This document shows positions 28,562 to 39,573 of a stretch of 64,000 bases of DNA, one piece after another. The notes under the pieces are model-generated. The model saw only the letters and a program-made list of their open reading frames with translations. It made no database searches and was not told the origin of the DNA. Within the stretch, counting starts at the first letter, position 1. Every line of letters begins with the position of its first letter. Source of the DNA: Enterobacteriaceae bacterium (GTDB lineage: Bacteria; Pseudomonadota; Gammaproteobacteria; Enterobacterales; Enterobacteriaceae). The position numbers and the translations under genes are program-made. The stretch spans positions 1-64,000 of the forward strand of contig JAIRVT010000060.1 in the NCBI GenBank assembly GCA_031253755.1, in the 5' to 3' direction.

Positions 28562-29104
28562 ATGAGTATACAAAATTTATTAGATGTTCTTGAAAAACAG
28601 ATCAGTATGCTGGCAACCGAGTTAGCTTCGCAGCCTGATACACCGTTTTCCATTCCTCGTTTCGATCAGGCTTTATTCCACCATCACAGCAATAAGCTGA
28701 GCGGTTATTTGCAGGAAATTAACCAGAATATGGCTCAATTGAAAAGCTGTGTCAGAGATAATCGCACGGTACAGGTTCAATTTCTCTCTGAGCGTTTAGT
28801 GATGCAAATCGAAGCGTTGAAACGGGAATTATCCACTCAACCACTGCGCAGGCAAGAAGATAAATTTGGACGCCAGTCACAGGAGCGGGATCTTTATCAA
28901 CGTTTATCCGAGCATCAAGATTATGAACGTCGCTTAGTGGCGATGGTTGACGACCGTGAGCTACAGTTAAATCAACAAATTACGCTGGAAAATAAATATA
29001 AACTGCAAAAAGAAATTGCAGCTTTAGCAGGCAGGCTTGCCCGCTGCCGTCAGGCATTAATGCGGATAGAAAAAGCCATAGAGAAACAGGAAACTTCAGA
29101 TTAA
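28562..29104 (+). CDS. priC: Primosomal replication protein PriC (N'')
   Basis: 180 residues from the ATG at 28562, which has ACAGGA upstream and gives the family start [14 protein letters not shown]; a reading from 28508 adds 18 residues. Mostly helical, Gln/Arg-rich, with the C-terminal LEKQ...[21 protein letters not shown] region that binds SSB and DnaB in relatives. It restarts stalled forks. Divergent from apt; rsmS follows after 22 bases. Confidence 0.92.
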   Translation: MSIQNLLDVLEKQISMLATELASQPDTPFSIPRFDQALFHHHSNKLSGYLQEINQNMAQLKSCVRDNRTVQVQFLSERLVMQIEALKRELSTQPLRRQEDKFGRQSQERDLYQRLSEHQDYERRLVAMVDDRELQLNQQITLENKYKLQKEIAALAGRLARCRQALMRIEKAIEKQETSD

Positions 29105-29126
29105 TTGTAAGGAGGAACAACCCGTT

Positions 29127-29297
29127 ATGGCACTCGAAAATGCCCCCCCAGAAGTCCAACTTGCCGTAGATCTTATTTATCTGCTTGAAAGCAACGAAAT
29201 TCCAACCGATATCGCTCTGGCCGCATTGGAGATTGTCAAACACGATTTTCAAGAGAAGCTCAACCATCTCAGCAATCAGAAAAACATGCCAGACTGA
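29127..29297 (+). CDS. rsmS: Pleiotropic regulator RsmS (YbaM)
   Basis: 56-residue protein ([20 protein letters not shown]...) closely matching E. coli YbaM/RsmS (about 53 residues) in its first 45 positions. It has an excellent AAGGAGGA site 7 bases before the ATG. In soft-rot enterobacteria RsmS modulates virulence and secondary metabolism through the Rsm system; how it acts here is unknown. Located after priC, its usual neighbour. Confidence 0.88.
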   Translation: MALENAPPEVQLAVDLIYLLESNEIPTDIALAALEIVKHDFQEKLNHLSNQKNMPD

Positions 29298-29338
29298 ACT
29301 ATCATCCGGCATATTCACTCAGGCTTTTCAAGATGATA

Positions 29339-32300
29339 CTAAGGTAAAAAAGGCTTACCCTCAGGCTTTAGTGGGTCATCTGGGCGAAAACGATCACTGA
29401 AGTTTTTTTGCACCTCTTGCAGGCTGTTTCCCTGTTCGTTATGCAAATAGACTTCTAGTTGGTTGAACGCAATATTGATGCCATTTTCCCGACATAATTT
29501 ATCGATGCTGCGGTTAACTTCGTCTACAGTCCGGCTGCGATCTCCCAATTCCCTGACATATAGCCTTAATTCGTGATCCAACGTACTGGCACCGAAACTC
29601 ATAAAATAGACCTGTGGCTCCGGTTCGCTCATCACACGGGAATTGCTTTTTGCCGCTTGCAGCATAACGTCTTTGACTTTATCGAGATCAGAACCGTATG
29701 CAACGCCCACTTTAATGATAATGCGGGTAATCGTGTCAGAAAGGCTCCAGTTAATCAGGCGTTCTGTAACAAAGGCCCGATTGGGAATAATCACCTCTTT
29801 GCGATCAAAATCGGTAATGGTTGTTGCCCGAATCCGGATTTTACTGACGGAACCCGAATAAGTACCAATAGTGATGGTATCTCCGATACGGACAGGACGC
29901 TCAAATAAAATAATCAGGCCGGACACAAAGTTGGCAAAGATTTCCTGTAAACCAAAGCCCAGACCTACCGAAAGCGCTGCCGCCAGCCACTGCAATTTAT
30001 TCCACGAAACACCGAGTATTGCCAATGCACTAATCCCGCCGATCCCGATGATTAAATAGGTCAGGATGGTCTTAATGGCATACGAAGAACCCTGCTGTAA
30101 CTGTAAGCGGGACAACACCAGCACTTCCAACAGCCCCGGCAGGTTTCGCATCATGACCCATGAAATAACCAACACGACGATTGAAAGCGTGAAATCTTTC
30201 AGTGTGACATGTTGCAGGATATTTCCCATTTCAGTTGTCGTGCTGTATTGCCACAGATTAATGCCGTCAAGGTAAGAGAAGACGGTCACCAAGTCAGACC
30301 AAATCCAATAAAATGCCATGAAAAAGATTAAAAACAGCACCATTTTGGTTAAACGTAATGATTGCTGATTAATCAGATATAACGCCATTGGCGGTTCCTC
30401 AACCACTTCACCTTCAACACCTTCTTTTACCTGATTCTGCCGACGAGCAATGGCTCTGCGATACGCGATACGGCGGGCAGCAAGGCTTAACCCACGCAGG
30501 CAGGATTGATAGCAAACATGCCAGAGCAGTAATAAATAAATGCTGTAAAGCCAGTGTTCAGACAAACGTAAGGTCGTATAGAAATAACCCGATACCATCA
30601 GCACAATCCAAACCAATGGTGCAAAAGTCAACATCGTCACCACGATTGTGCGAACCATATGCACGCTTTTTTCACGCCATACCTGACGGCAAAATGGAAA
30701 AATAAAAATGAAAATGAAAAGCAGGCAAATCAATATAGTGCATTGGCCAATAACATCATTAGACAAACGAAGCGGATGCCTGACGCCCAGAGTTGTCCAG
30801 AACAGCAGCGGTAATAAAGAGACCGATAACTTCATCAGGTTCTTACGGAATAATAAACAATCTTTCGGCTTCAATGAAAAATGTTGTTCCCCTATTCCAC
30901 CTCGGCCCATAATTTGGTAACAGCATCCATAGACAATCCAGAATAGCGCCAATTGAGTGGAAACTCCCCAGATTAATTCGCCCAATTCATCATCAGACTT
31001 CGAATACCAGTATCCCAGAGCCAGAATAATAAATGTCAGTGGCAGTGTCTTTATTAACGTCAGAATCAACGCTAATGGTGTATGCAGTTGGCTGTCCCGG
31101 CGTAATTGCCCCACCTCAGCAGAAATTTTCTTCAACTGCACATTAATGCTTTTCATCTGCCAACGTAAAAACAGGCCAACAAGCAAAAGCGGAAAAACGA
31201 AATGGATAGAATTCCTTAAGCCGGAAATAAATCCACGGAACGTGACATGAATATTAATGTGGAGCAGCTCTTCATGAATTGATGCAGGCAGTGATTTCAC
31301 CCAAAGCCAGTTCATTGGCTTATTGCTGTTCACCCAAAAGATTTGTTGAATCAGCGTTTGTTCCAGTGAACTAGTGACATCCAATAACTCCTGTTGATTC
31401 ATCTGCAAGTTAATCGCATTTGTAATTTGCTGGCCTAGCAGATCATTGAGCTGATTCAACAAATCACGGCGAATATCAACCAATTGGCCTATCGTCTGCC
31501 GAATTTCGTCCATACTCTCCTGAGATTCGCCTTTTATCTCTTTTTGATGTTGGACCAAAAGTTGATTGATATAATCATCAACCAGATAAAGCCGATCATG
31601 TTTTTGCGCAATCTCAAACTGTTCCATCCGCAAATCGGCAATTTTTGTCGGCAAATCCTTGACCAAGACATTTTGAGGAACCTTGAGCTGTTCCTGAAAC
31701 AGGATACGCGATAGCAATAAACTTCCCCGTAATACCTTAACTTGCTCTTTCAAATCACGCTCAGACTGAATAGCTCTGTCCAGAAAGTTTTTCACCTGAA
31801 TTTTTTTCTGTTCCAGCTGGTTTTTATCCTTTGTCGCCGTAATCAAACGCTTACTCAATTCACGATTGATATTGATTTCTTCTTTAACTAACTGATTGGA
31901 CTGGGTACGAGGATTGGCGCCATCTGAATTCTGAACTTCTTTGGCAGTTTCTTCCGAATCAATTAAATCCTTCCCGTTGACCATCTCTTGAATGATCTGG
32001 ACATAATGTTCTAATTGTTCAATTCGGGAAGCGGTGTAATCGCGCTGTAGCTGTAACAGGGTTTGCAACTGTGTATTCGCGCGCAACGCTTCTTGTTGAT
32101 AGCTTTTTTGTTCAATCAGGAAAGATTGCTCGACCAATAACAGTTCTATTTCGGTATGGCGAAATTCCGGCTGTTCCGTGATGGTATTATTAAGATGATT
32201 ACGGATCTGCTGCAATCGTTGTACATTCTGAAACAACAGGCTTTGCACCCGCTCCGGTTGTGTCTGCAACCCAATTAATTGGCTATTATAGCTAGCCAGA

Positions 32301-32767
32301 TCATCCTGCGCGGCTTGTAAACTGTTCAGTGTATTGTCTAACTTAGATTCGAGTTTTTGCAGAGGCAAAGTTGCCAGACTTTGCTTATATATATTCTCAT
32401 CTTTCTGAACATTATTTTTTAGATGGGTTAATTCAGCGGTGATTCGCTGCGATTTCTGCGGTAGTTGCTGTAAATTTTTTTTAAGCTGGTTAGACTCCTG
32501 CCTTACCTGCTCTATCCTATCAAACAGCGAGAGCATTTTTTCTAAATCAGCAATTGAGGCTTTCTCCTCAAAGGTATGTTCTTTACGATCCGTTAACACC
32601 TTAAGCTGATTCTGGATATCATCACGCGTTGGAATATCAGTATTCAGTGCAGCGACTGCCGGATGGCAAACCGAAAGCAGAAGCAAAAAAAGACTCAGCA
32701 TACCCAAAAAGTAACAATGTAATATTCCGGATCTTTTAACACTTAAATCGCGGTTAAATGGAATCAT
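29339..32767 (-). CDS. mscK: Mechanosensitive channel MscK (KefA)
   Basis: 1142 residues (E. coli 1120). It has an N-terminal signal peptide (about 1-40, ending AVAA), a long periplasmic coiled-coil region (about 45-480), some eleven membrane helices (about 510-960) and a C-terminal MscS core. Core landmarks are the pore helix GLGFGLQEIFANFVSGLIILFERP and the beta domain starting VRIGDTITIG. A potassium-dependent channel releasing solutes on hypo-osmotic shock. Nine bases after acrR on the same strand. The ATG at 32767 is the natural start. Confidence 0.95.
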   Translation of the reverse strand: MIPFNRDLSVKRSGILHCYFLGMLSLFLLLLSVCHPAVAALNTDIPTRDDIQNQLKVLTDRKEHTFEEKASIADLEKMLSLFDRIEQVRQESNQLKKNLQQLPQKSQRITAELTHLKNNVQKDENIYKQSLATLPLQKLESKLDNTLNSLQAAQDDLASYNSQLIGLQTQPERVQSLLFQNVQRLQQIRNHLNNTITEQPEFRHTEIELLLVEQSFLIEQKSYQQEALRANTQLQTLLQLQRDYTASRIEQLEHYVQIIQEMVNGKDLIDSEETAKEVQNSDGANPRTQSNQLVKEEININRELSKRLITATKDKNQLEQKKIQVKNFLDRAIQSERDLKEQVKVLRGSLLLSRILFQEQLKVPQNVLVKDLPTKIADLRMEQFEIAQKHDRLYLVDDYINQLLVQHQKEIKGESQESMDEIRQTIGQLVDIRRDLLNQLNDLLGQQITNAINLQMNQQELLDVTSSLEQTLIQQIFWVNSNKPMNWLWVKSLPASIHEELLHINIHVTFRGFISGLRNSIHFVFPLLLVGLFLRWQMKSINVQLKKISAEVGQLRRDSQLHTPLALILTLIKTLPLTFIILALGYWYSKSDDELGELIWGVSTQLALFWIVYGCCYQIMGRGGIGEQHFSLKPKDCLLFRKNLMKLSVSLLPLLFWTTLGVRHPLRLSNDVIGQCTILICLLFIFIFIFPFCRQVWREKSVHMVRTIVVTMLTFAPLVWIVLMVSGYFYTTLRLSEHWLYSIYLLLLWHVCYQSCLRGLSLAARRIAYRRAIARRQNQVKEGVEGEVVEEPPMALYLINQQSLRLTKMVLFLIFFMAFYWIWSDLVTVFSYLDGINLWQYSTTTEMGNILQHVTLKDFTLSIVVLVISWVMMRNLPGLLEVLVLSRLQLQQGSSYAIKTILTYLIIGIGGISALAILGVSWNKLQWLAAALSVGLGFGLQEIFANFVSGLIILFERPVRIGDTITIGTYSGSVSKIRIRATTITDFDRKEVIIPNRAFVTERLINWSLSDTITRIIIKVGVAYGSDLDKVKDVMLQAAKSNSRVMSEPEPQVYFMSFGASTLDHELRLYVRELGDRSRTVDEVNRSIDKLCRENGINIAFNQLEVYLHNEQGNSLQEVQKNFSDRFRPDDPLKPEGKPFLP

Positions 32768-32775
32768 GAATTCAT

Positions 32776-33435
32776 CTACTCATCAATTGCAGATAATGGA
32801 ATAACCCGTCTTAAATGACGACTATATTTTAATGTATCAATGAAACCATCCACTAAGTACTCGGATTGCTCCTGCAAATCAAAATGTTCCGGCGCAAATA
32901 ACCAATTTTCCAATAGACCGGTAAAGAGAGCCCTTAACATAATAGCCGAACGTTTGGGATCAACATCATAAGGCAATTGGCCTGATTGAATACAAGCAAT
33001 CAACATATCTTCTATTTTTTGATAATCAGAAATATATATTGTCCTGATCTGTTCTGCTAACGAAGTCATTTCTCCAACAAACTCACATTTATGAAAAAAA
33101 ATTTCCATTAATAAGCCTTGCTGGGGATTTTTAATTACCATCTTTAATAGGTAGATTAAAATAGATCTCAATACAAGGAGTGGATTATTGGGATATTTTA
33201 CCTGATACTCTTTCTCTAATATGTCGATCTTATCAATCGGCATTCTGTACGCAGCAAAAAGTAGATCTGTTTTGTTTTTAAAATGCCAGTAGATTGCGCC
33301 GCGCGTTACCCCTGCCGCTATCGCAATATCAGATAATGATGTGGCAGACACCCCGCGTTCAGAAAAAACTTTTATCGCGGCGTCTATCAGTTGCTGGCGG
33401 GTTTCATTAGCTTGCTCTTTAGTTTTTCGTGCCAT
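32776..33435 (-). CDS. acrR: TetR-family repressor AcrR
   Basis: 219 residues from the ATG at 33435 (MARKTKEQANETR), as in E. coli AcrR; the reading from 33483 would run into the operator. N-terminal TetR helix-turn-helix about residues 28-52 (TSLSDIAIAAGVTRGAIYWHFKNK). The C-terminal domain binds drugs and bile-type ligands and relieves repression of acrAB in relatives. Divergent from acrA with a palindromic operator between. Confidence 0.95.
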   Translation of the reverse strand: MARKTKEQANETRQQLIDAAIKVFSERGVSATSLSDIAIAAGVTRGAIYWHFKNKTDLLFAAYRMPIDKIDILEKEYQVKYPNNPLLVLRSILIYLLKMVIKNPQQGLLMEIFFHKCEFVGEMTSLAEQIRTIYISDYQKIEDMLIACIQSGQLPYDVDPKRSAIMLRALFTGLLENWLFAPEHFDLQEQSEYLVDGFIDTLKYSRHLRRVIPLSAIDE

Positions 33436-33474
33436 TTCTATGCCATAAACTTTGTTTTTTATCAAAGGCTGATT

Positions 33475-33498
33475 TACATACATTCATGTATGTTTGTA
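33475..33498. promoter_or_regulatory. AcrR operator
   Basis: 24-base near-palindrome with TACATACATT on the left and ATGTATGTTTGTA on the right, between acrR and acrA. It is the same design as the E. coli AcrR box, so repression of both divergent genes is inferred. Confidence 0.85.
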
Positions 33499-33606
33499 CT
33501 ATAGCACCGCTCATCAATGAAATAATAGTTTTTACTTGTTAGCACTTATTTATATTTAGCTCTACATAAAGTCCGAGAATGTACATTGACTAATTGAGGT
33601 TTACTT

Positions 33607-34803
33607 ATGCGAAAAAACAGAGGGGTTGTGCCTCTGGCCACATTACTGATGCTTTCAGGTGGCTTCATTCTCTCAGGTTGTAATGATAACCAAAATCTTC
33701 AGCAAGGAGCTGCTGGACAGACTCCTGAAGTCGGTATTGTGACGCTGAAAGCTGAACCTCTGACAGTGATTACAGAATTACCCGGACGAACATCGGCTTA
33801 TCGCGTTGCTGAAGTCCGGCCACAAGTCAGCGGTATCATCCTAAAGAGGAACTACAAAGAAGGGAGCGATATTAGCGCGGGAGAATCCTTATACCAAATT
33901 GATCCTGCAACCTACCAAGCGGAATACAGCAAAGCCAAAGCGAACCAGTCCAGAGCAGAAGCAAATGAGAACGTCGCTCATTTAACGGTTGAACGTTATA
34001 AGCCATTGCTGGGAACACAATATGTCAGTAAGCAAGAGTTTGATAAAGCCAATTCTGATTATGCTCAGGCTAAGGCCGATGTCCAGTCAGCTAAAGCTGC
34101 GTTGGAAAGTGCCCGCATCAATCTGGCTTATACCAAAGTGACATCGCCTATCTCCGGGCGAGCAGGTATATCCACGGTCACCGAAGGTGCTCTGGTTTCA
34201 GCCGCTCAAGCACAAGAGCTGACAACCGTTCAGCAATTGGATCCGATTTATGTCGATATCACTCAATCCAGTGATGATTATCTACGGCTGAAAAATGAAA
34301 TCTCAAATGGCACGGTTCAGCGAGAAAAAGGCCGCACCAAAATTCGCTTAACCACCGATGCAGGGCAAGAATACCGCCAAACGGGTTACCTTGAGTTTTC
34401 AGACATTACCGTTGATGCAACAACAGGTTCCATCACCATGCGTGCGGTTTTCCCGAACCCGAATGAAGAGCTGCTTCCCGGTATGTTTGTGCGTACCAAA
34501 CTGGAAGAAGGTGTACGCCAAAACGCGATTTTAGTTCCTCAGCAAGGTGTTAGCAGAACGCCGACGGGTCAGGCAACGACACTGATTGTTGGTAAAGATA
34601 ACAAGGTTGAAGTGCGCAGTATCAGGGCTACTCAGGCAATTGGCAACAAATGGCTGGTCACTGAAGGGCTGAAAGCAGGTGACAGAGTCATCGTCACCGG
34701 GTTACAGAAAATCGCCCCTGGGATCGCCGTTAAACCAACAGAAACTGATTTAGATGCCAAACCTGCAACGAATAAAACTGAGCCTACCCAAAAGTCTCAA
34801 TAA
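33607..34803 (+). CDS. acrA: RND efflux periplasmic adaptor AcrA
   Basis: 398-residue lipoprotein. The signal peptide ends in lipobox LSGC with the acylated Cys at position 25. Then come the beta-barrel and lipoyl halves (ISAGESLYQIDPATYQAE), an alpha-helical hairpin (about 100-170) and the membrane-proximal domain. It links AcrB to an outer-membrane TolC for multidrug export. Followed by acrB after 14 bases. Confidence 0.97.
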   Translation: MRKNRGVVPLATLLMLSGGFILSGCNDNQNLQQGAAGQTPEVGIVTLKAEPLTVITELPGRTSAYRVAEVRPQVSGIILKRNYKEGSDISAGESLYQIDPATYQAEYSKAKANQSRAEANENVAHLTVERYKPLLGTQYVSKQEFDKANSDYAQAKADVQSAKAALESARINLAYTKVTSPISGRAGISTVTEGALVSAAQAQELTTVQQLDPIYVDITQSSDDYLRLKNEISNGTVQREKGRTKIRLTTDAGQEYRQTGYLEFSDITVDATTGSITMRAVFPNPNEELLPGMFVRTKLEEGVRQNAILVPQQGVSRTPTGQATTLIVGKDNKVEVRSIRATQAIGNKWLVTEGLKAGDRVIVTGLQKIAPGIAVKPTETDLDAKPATNKTEPTQKSQ

Positions 34804-34817
34804 GGAGTTGGTGATTC

Positions 34818-37800
34818 ATGCCTAAGTTTTTTATAGAGCGGCCTATTTTTGCATGGGTGATCGCTATCATCACCATGCTTTCCGGTCTCTTGGCAATAAT
34901 GAAATTACCGGTGGAACAATATCCTGCCATTGCTCCACCATCGATTGCTATTTCTGCTACCTACCCAGGCGCTGATGCTAAAACATTACAGGATTCTGTG
35001 ACTCAGGTTATTGAACAGAATATGAACGGCATCGATAAACTGGTGTATATGTCCTCCAGTAGTGATTCTTCGGGCAGAGTGAGTATCGCTTTGACCTTTG
35101 AAGCGGGCGCAGACCCGGATATCGCGCAAGTGCAGGTACAGAATAAACTTCAATTGGCACTGCCGTTGTTGCCTCAGGAAGTTCAGCAACAAGGCATTAG
35201 TGTTGAAAAAACGACCAGCGCATTTCTGATGGCTATCGGTTTCATCTCTGAGGATGGCTCTATGAGCCAGAATGATATTGCCGACTATATTGGTTCCAAT
35301 ATCAAAGATCCCCTCAGCCGCGTTGCTGGCGTAGGTGAAACCCAATTGTTCGGAACCCAGTATGCGATGCGTATCTGGCTCAATCCGGACAAGCTGGTCA
35401 ACTATAAAATGACAGCAATGGATGTTATCAATGCCATCAAAGCACAAAACAATCAGGTGGCTGGCGGGCAGCTGGGCGGTGCGCCTTCGGTTCCCGGACA
35501 ACGGCTAAATTCGTCTATTATTGCCCAAACGCGTCTTAACTCTGCTGAAGAATTCAGCAAAATTCTGCTGCGGGTTAATACCGATGGTTCAAAAATAAAC
35601 CTGAAAGATGTCGCTGTTGTTGAGCTTGGCGCTCAGAACTATGGTTTTCTCGCCCGGTATAATGGCAAACCCGCATCAGGAATAGGCATCAAACTGGCAA
35701 CAGGTGCTAATGCCATCGATACGTCGAAAGCCGTTAAAGCCGCAGTGGCTGAAATAGAGCCTTTCTTTCCACATGGTCTGACGGTTGTCTATCCTTATGA
35801 CACCACACCTTTCGTTAAAATTTCTATTTTCGAAGTGGTGAAAACGCTGGCAGAAGCTATCCTGCTGGTATTCGTCGTTATGTATCTGTTCCTGCAAAAC
35901 TTCCGAGCGACATTGATCCCCACTATTGCGGTACCCATCGTATTATTAGGGACATTTGCTGTTCTGGCTGCGTTTGGCTACTCCATCAATACGCTGACGA
36001 TGTTCGCGATGGTACTTGCCATCGGCCTGCTCGTAGACGATGCCATTGTGGTGGTAGAAAACGTTGAGCGAATCATGCAGGAAGAGGGGCTTTCACCGAA
36101 AGAAGCCACCAAAAAATCAATGGGGCAAATCCAAAGTGCACTGGTAGGGATCGCACTGGTACTTTCCGCTGTATTTGTTCCAATGGCATTTTTTGGTGGG
36201 GCGACCGGTGCCATTTACCGCCAGTTTTCAGTGACCATCGTTTCTGCGATGATCCTGTCTGTATTTGTGGCACTGATTCTGACTCCGGCTCTCTGCGCAA
36301 CGATGCTTAAACCGGTTGTGAAAGGGAGCCATGCTGGCCAAACAGGTTTTTTTGGCTGGTTTAATCAACTGTTCGACAAAAGTACGCATCACTATACCAA
36401 CAGTGTCGCGCGTATATTGCGTGGTACAGGACGTTACTTAGTCATCTATGCGATATTGATTGCGGGCATGGCCGTGATGTTCACCCGTCTGCCGGCGTCA
36501 TTCCTGCCTGACGAAGATCAGGGGGTATTGTTAACCATTGTGCAGTTGCCATCCGGTTCAACTCAGGAACAGACGCAAAAAGTATTGGATGAAATCAATG
36601 ATTACTTCCATACCCATGAGCAGGATGTTGTGAAATCTGTATTTACCGTTAACGGCTTTGGTTTCTCCGGCATAGGTCAAAATACCGGTATCGTCTTTAT
36701 TAGCATGAAGGATTGGAGTGAACGTAAAGCAGCCAAAGACAAAGTTGGTGCCATTGCTGCCCGTGCTAATGCCGCTTTCTCTCAGATCAAAGAAGGAATG
36801 GTATTTGTGGTAAACATTCCTCCGATTGTAGAGTTAAGTTCTGCTACCGGCTTTGACTTCCAACTGATTGATAAAGCCAATCTGGGCCATGAAGCGCTGA
36901 CGAAAGCCCGCAACGAATTACTTGCTATGGCAGCTCAGCACCCTGATGTACTTCAGGGCGTCCGTCCTCAAGGACAGGAAGATACACAGCAATATCATTT
37001 CTATATCGATCAGGAAAAAGCAGAGGCTCTGGGTGTTGCCATCGCAGACATTAACACAACGTTAAGCACGATGTTTGGTGGTACTTATGTTAATGATTTT
37101 ATTGACCGTGGACGGGTTAAAAGCGTTTATATTCAGGCCGATGCACCTTTCCGAATGTTGCCCAAAGATATCAGCAAGTTATATATCCGTAACCACTACG
37201 ATAAAATGGTACCCTTCTCGGCATTCATAGATACGTCTAAAAATCCTTGGATCTATGGTTCTCCACGTCTTGAACGGTACAACGGATTGCCGTCAATGGA
37301 AATTGTCGGGGAAGCAGTACCCGGTAAAAGCACCGGTGAAGCAATGGCGTTGATGGAAAAACTCGCAGCAAAACTCCCTCAGGGTATCAGTTACGATTGG
37401 ACGGGGATGTCTTATCAGGAGCGCCTGTCAGGTAATCAGGCTCCGGCGCTCTACGCTCTGTCGATGATTGTCGTGTTCCTTTGTCTGGCAGCGCTGTATG
37501 AAAGCTGGTCTATTCCATTCTCCGTCATATTGGTCGTGCCATTGGGGATTATTGGTGCATTAGCGGCAACGTCAATCCGTGGTCTGGATAATGACGTCTA
37601 CTTTAAAGTTGGTTTACTGACAACAATCGGTTTGTCAGCGAAAAACGCCATCCTTATCGTAGAATTCGCCAAGGAACTGATAGAGAGAGAAGGAAAAGGA
37701 TTAATAGAGGCGACTCTGAACGCAGTCAGAATGCGTTTACGTCCAATCCTGATGACATCTCTGGCCTTTATGTTGGGTGTTATGCCTTTGGTCTTGAGTA

Positions 37801-37967
37801 ATGGCGCAGGCTCTGGTGCCCAAAATGCCGTAGGAACTGGCGTACTGGGTGGTATGATCGCGGCAACTTCTCTGGCAATTTATTTTGTTCCAGTATTCTT
37901 CGTTGTGATTAGGCGTCGTTTCAATAAAAAAGGTGATGATATAGAACACAACTCATCGCCTCATTAA
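34818..37967 (+). CDS. acrB: RND multidrug efflux pump AcrB
   Basis: 1049 residues, the same size as E. coli AcrB. Proton-relay Asp407/Asp408 lie in [16 protein letters not shown], and the TM10 Lys and TM11 Arg fall in [16 protein letters not shown] and [14 protein letters not shown]. Twelve membrane helices and two large periplasmic loops. A proton-driven trimeric exporter of drugs, detergents and bile salts, working with AcrA. A terminator lies 17 bases after the stop. Confidence 0.98.
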   Translation: MPKFFIERPIFAWVIAIITMLSGLLAIMKLPVEQYPAIAPPSIAISATYPGADAKTLQDSVTQVIEQNMNGIDKLVYMSSSSDSSGRVSIALTFEAGADPDIAQVQVQNKLQLALPLLPQEVQQQGISVEKTTSAFLMAIGFISEDGSMSQNDIADYIGSNIKDPLSRVAGVGETQLFGTQYAMRIWLNPDKLVNYKMTAMDVINAIKAQNNQVAGGQLGGAPSVPGQRLNSSIIAQTRLNSAEEFSKILLRVNTDGSKINLKDVAVVELGAQNYGFLARYNGKPASGIGIKLATGANAIDTSKAVKAAVAEIEPFFPHGLTVVYPYDTTPFVKISIFEVVKTLAEAILLVFVVMYLFLQNFRATLIPTIAVPIVLLGTFAVLAAFGYSINTLTMFAMVLAIGLLVDDAIVVVENVERIMQEEGLSPKEATKKSMGQIQSALVGIALVLSAVFVPMAFFGGATGAIYRQFSVTIVSAMILSVFVALILTPALCATMLKPVVKGSHAGQTGFFGWFNQLFDKSTHHYTNSVARILRGTGRYLVIYAILIAGMAVMFTRLPASFLPDEDQGVLLTIVQLPSGSTQEQTQKVLDEINDYFHTHEQDVVKSVFTVNGFGFSGIGQNTGIVFISMKDWSERKAAKDKVGAIAARANAAFSQIKEGMVFVVNIPPIVELSSATGFDFQLIDKANLGHEALTKARNELLAMAAQHPDVLQGVRPQGQEDTQQYHFYIDQEKAEALGVAIADINTTLSTMFGGTYVNDFIDRGRVKSVYIQADAPFRMLPKDISKLYIRNHYDKMVPFSAFIDTSKNPWIYGSPRLERYNGLPSMEIVGEAVPGKSTGEAMALMEKLAAKLPQGISYDWTGMSYQERLSGNQAPALYALSMIVVFLCLAALYESWSIPFSVILVVPLGIIGALAATSIRGLDNDVYFKVGLLTTIGLSAKNAILIVEFAKELIEREGKGLIEATLNAVRMRLRPILMTSLAFMLGVMPLVLSNGAGSGAQNAVGTGVLGGMIAATSLAIYFVPVFFVVIRRRFNKKGDDIEHNSSPH

Positions 37968-37983
37968 ATCCAGTAATTAACTT

Positions 37984-38008
37984 AAAAGGTCACGAACGTG
38001 GCCTTTTT
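37984..38008 (+). terminator. Terminator of acrAB
   Basis: AAAAGGTCAC / GTGGCCTTTTT hairpin with loop GAAC and a T-run, immediately after the acrB stop. Confidence 0.85.
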
Positions 38009-38740
38009 TATTGTATAAATAGCACTAATAGCAAATCATTTCTCTTTTGCATTTCATCACCAAAATCCATCTTAACTGGCTCTAAAAAATACTTTTAAAA
38101 AAATAGGTTACATTTTAAATGTGGTAATTTTCTTTTTTTATAATAAATAGAAGATAAATTGGTAACCTCACATCTTTTTCTTCCGATTACCCATTTAATG
38201 GTAAAAAGTGTTCCCTCTTGATGATGACATATGTAATAATAGCCCCGTATTAATTTTAACAACTGCAATACAATTATCCATACCCACTCGATTTCAAGTT
38301 CAATATGATGATAACTGTGCAAGCTTTCAAAAGCATAGTTTCCCCATACCTTTCCCACACATAGATAACGGTGTGAGTGAACTTGGTCAACGATGTGATC
38401 AGAAAAAAATACGATCAGCAAAAAAGTAGCAATTTGAAAGATGAAAGGTATATAATGATTTTTGTGCCTATTGCGATAACATCTACTATTAGTATAATTC
38501 AACATATTTAATGGGATATGTGTTTATATCTATATTTTTGGTTGAGTGCTAGCTTTTTGCCAGAATTAGGTGTAAATTTCTTACCTTAAAAATGCCTATG
38601 GCAAGCACAAGGATAGTGTTTTTATTATTAATAAATAATAGTCATGTTTTGACAGGCTTATTTCTAAAATAACGACTATAATAAATGTTATGTGTGAGCC
38701 TTAGTTCAAATAAGCTGTACTTTGTTTACGAGAGGTGATT
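38009..38740. other. Long AT-rich intergenic region acrB-tomB
   Basis: About 730 bases with no convincing gene. Reading frames on both strands (for example 38095-38505 minus) have atypical composition, no ribosome-binding site and stop-poor AT runs, and were rejected. One segment (about 38278-38352) has ERIC-like half-words CACTCGATTTCAAGTT and CAAGCTTTCAAAAGC, suggesting a decayed repeat. The last 100 bases hold a likely promoter for tomB-hha (TTGACA at 38649-38654; a -10-like TATAAT at 38679-38684 is loosely spaced). Confidence 0.45.
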
Positions 38741-39109
38741 ATGGATGAATATTCACCAAGAAGACATGATATTGCTGAATTAAAATACTTATGTGAGAGC
38801 TTAATTCACGAAGCATTATCAGTGTTAAATCGCACTGATAATCATTGGATTAACGATCTGACTTCTGAAAAAAACTTAAGATTAAACGAATTGATCGAAC
38901 ACATTACAGTGTTTGTTTGGGTTTTTAAAATTAAATATACTGATAACTACAGCTTCAGTGTGTTAATTGATAAATATCTGGATGAAACATATAATTTGTT
39001 TGGAAGTGATAAGATTAGCTTCGCTAAACTAGCGAAATGGCAAAAAACAAATGAACACTTAACCAACGTTTTGTCACATGATTTGAACGTTTCTTTAAGT
39101 AAAATCTGA
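38741..39109 (+). CDS. tomB: Hha toxicity modulator TomB
   Basis: 122 residues from the ATG at 38741, preceded by GAGAGGTG; a GTG six bases earlier is less likely because MDEYSPRRHDIAELK matches the E. coli TomB start. TomB is reported to counteract Hha toxicity and reduce biofilm formation in E. coli, with a conserved Cys-dependent oxidation mechanism. Its C-terminal third differs from E. coli. Encoded directly before hha, as in relatives, with a 46-base gap. Confidence 0.92.
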   Translation: MDEYSPRRHDIAELKYLCESLIHEALSVLNRTDNHWINDLTSEKNLRLNELIEHITVFVWVFKIKYTDNYSFSVLIDKYLDETYNLFGSDKISFAKLAKWQKTNEHLTNVLSHDLNVSLSKI

Positions 39110-39155
39110 TAAATTTACTCCTAATTATTTTTATAGCAAATAAGATAAGGCAACT

Positions 39156-39359
39156 ATGACTAAAATTGACTACCTGATGCGTTTGAGAAAATGCACCTCT
39201 ATTGATACATTGGAACGTGTAATTGAAAAAAATAAATATGAACTCCCAGCCGATGAACTAGAATTGTTCTATTCAGCGGCAGATCACCGTTTAGCTGAAC
39301 TGACCATGAATAAACTCTATGATAAAATCCCATCTTCTGTTTGGAAATTTGTCCGTTAA
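39156..39359 (+). CDS. hha: Hha/YmoA nucleoid-associated regulator
   Basis: 67-residue helical protein. The core [16 protein letters not shown]...[22 protein letters not shown] is almost identical across enterobacteria. The short N-terminus ([13 protein letters not shown]) is the Yersinia YmoA form rather than the 72-residue E. coli Hha. It binds H-NS and strengthens silencing of horizontally acquired genes. Forms a pair with tomB. Confidence 0.96.
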   Translation: MTKIDYLMRLRKCTSIDTLERVIEKNKYELPADELELFYSAADHRLAELTMNKLYDKIPSSVWKFVR

Positions 39360-39459
39360 GCTACTGTGATTCAGGTAAGAAGTAGTGAAAGCCGGTAGCT
39401 ATTATCGGCTCCCCATACAAACCTGATTATGGGTAAGTAACAAGTAAGGGATTCAAAAC

Positions 39460-39573
39460 GGGTGAGGGCTCTACCAGCGACATCCCGGCACACACATCCC
39501 CTGCTATGGCTGCTTCTTTCCAGACCTGACCAAGTTAACAAGTTAGCGTTGCGGGAGAACCAATAGAGCCCCC
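39460..39573 (-). ncRNA. ffs: 4.5S signal recognition particle RNA
   Basis: Minus-strand transcript of 114 bases starting GGGGGCTCTATTGGTTCTCC and ending GTAGAGCCCTCACCC. The ends pair (GGGGGCTCT with AGAGCCCTC). The conserved tip, GGTCAGGTCTGGAAAGAAGCAGCC, shows the SRP tetraloop (GGAA) and the asymmetric Ffh-binding loop, with one-base differences from E. coli. Together with Ffh it targets membrane proteins to the translocon. It converges on hha. Confidence 0.97.

Noticed and set aside
38095..38505. 136-residue minus-strand ORF between acrB and tomB
   Set aside because: Aromatic and His-rich composition without domain character, no ribosome-binding site, and it crosses a decayed ERIC-like repeat.
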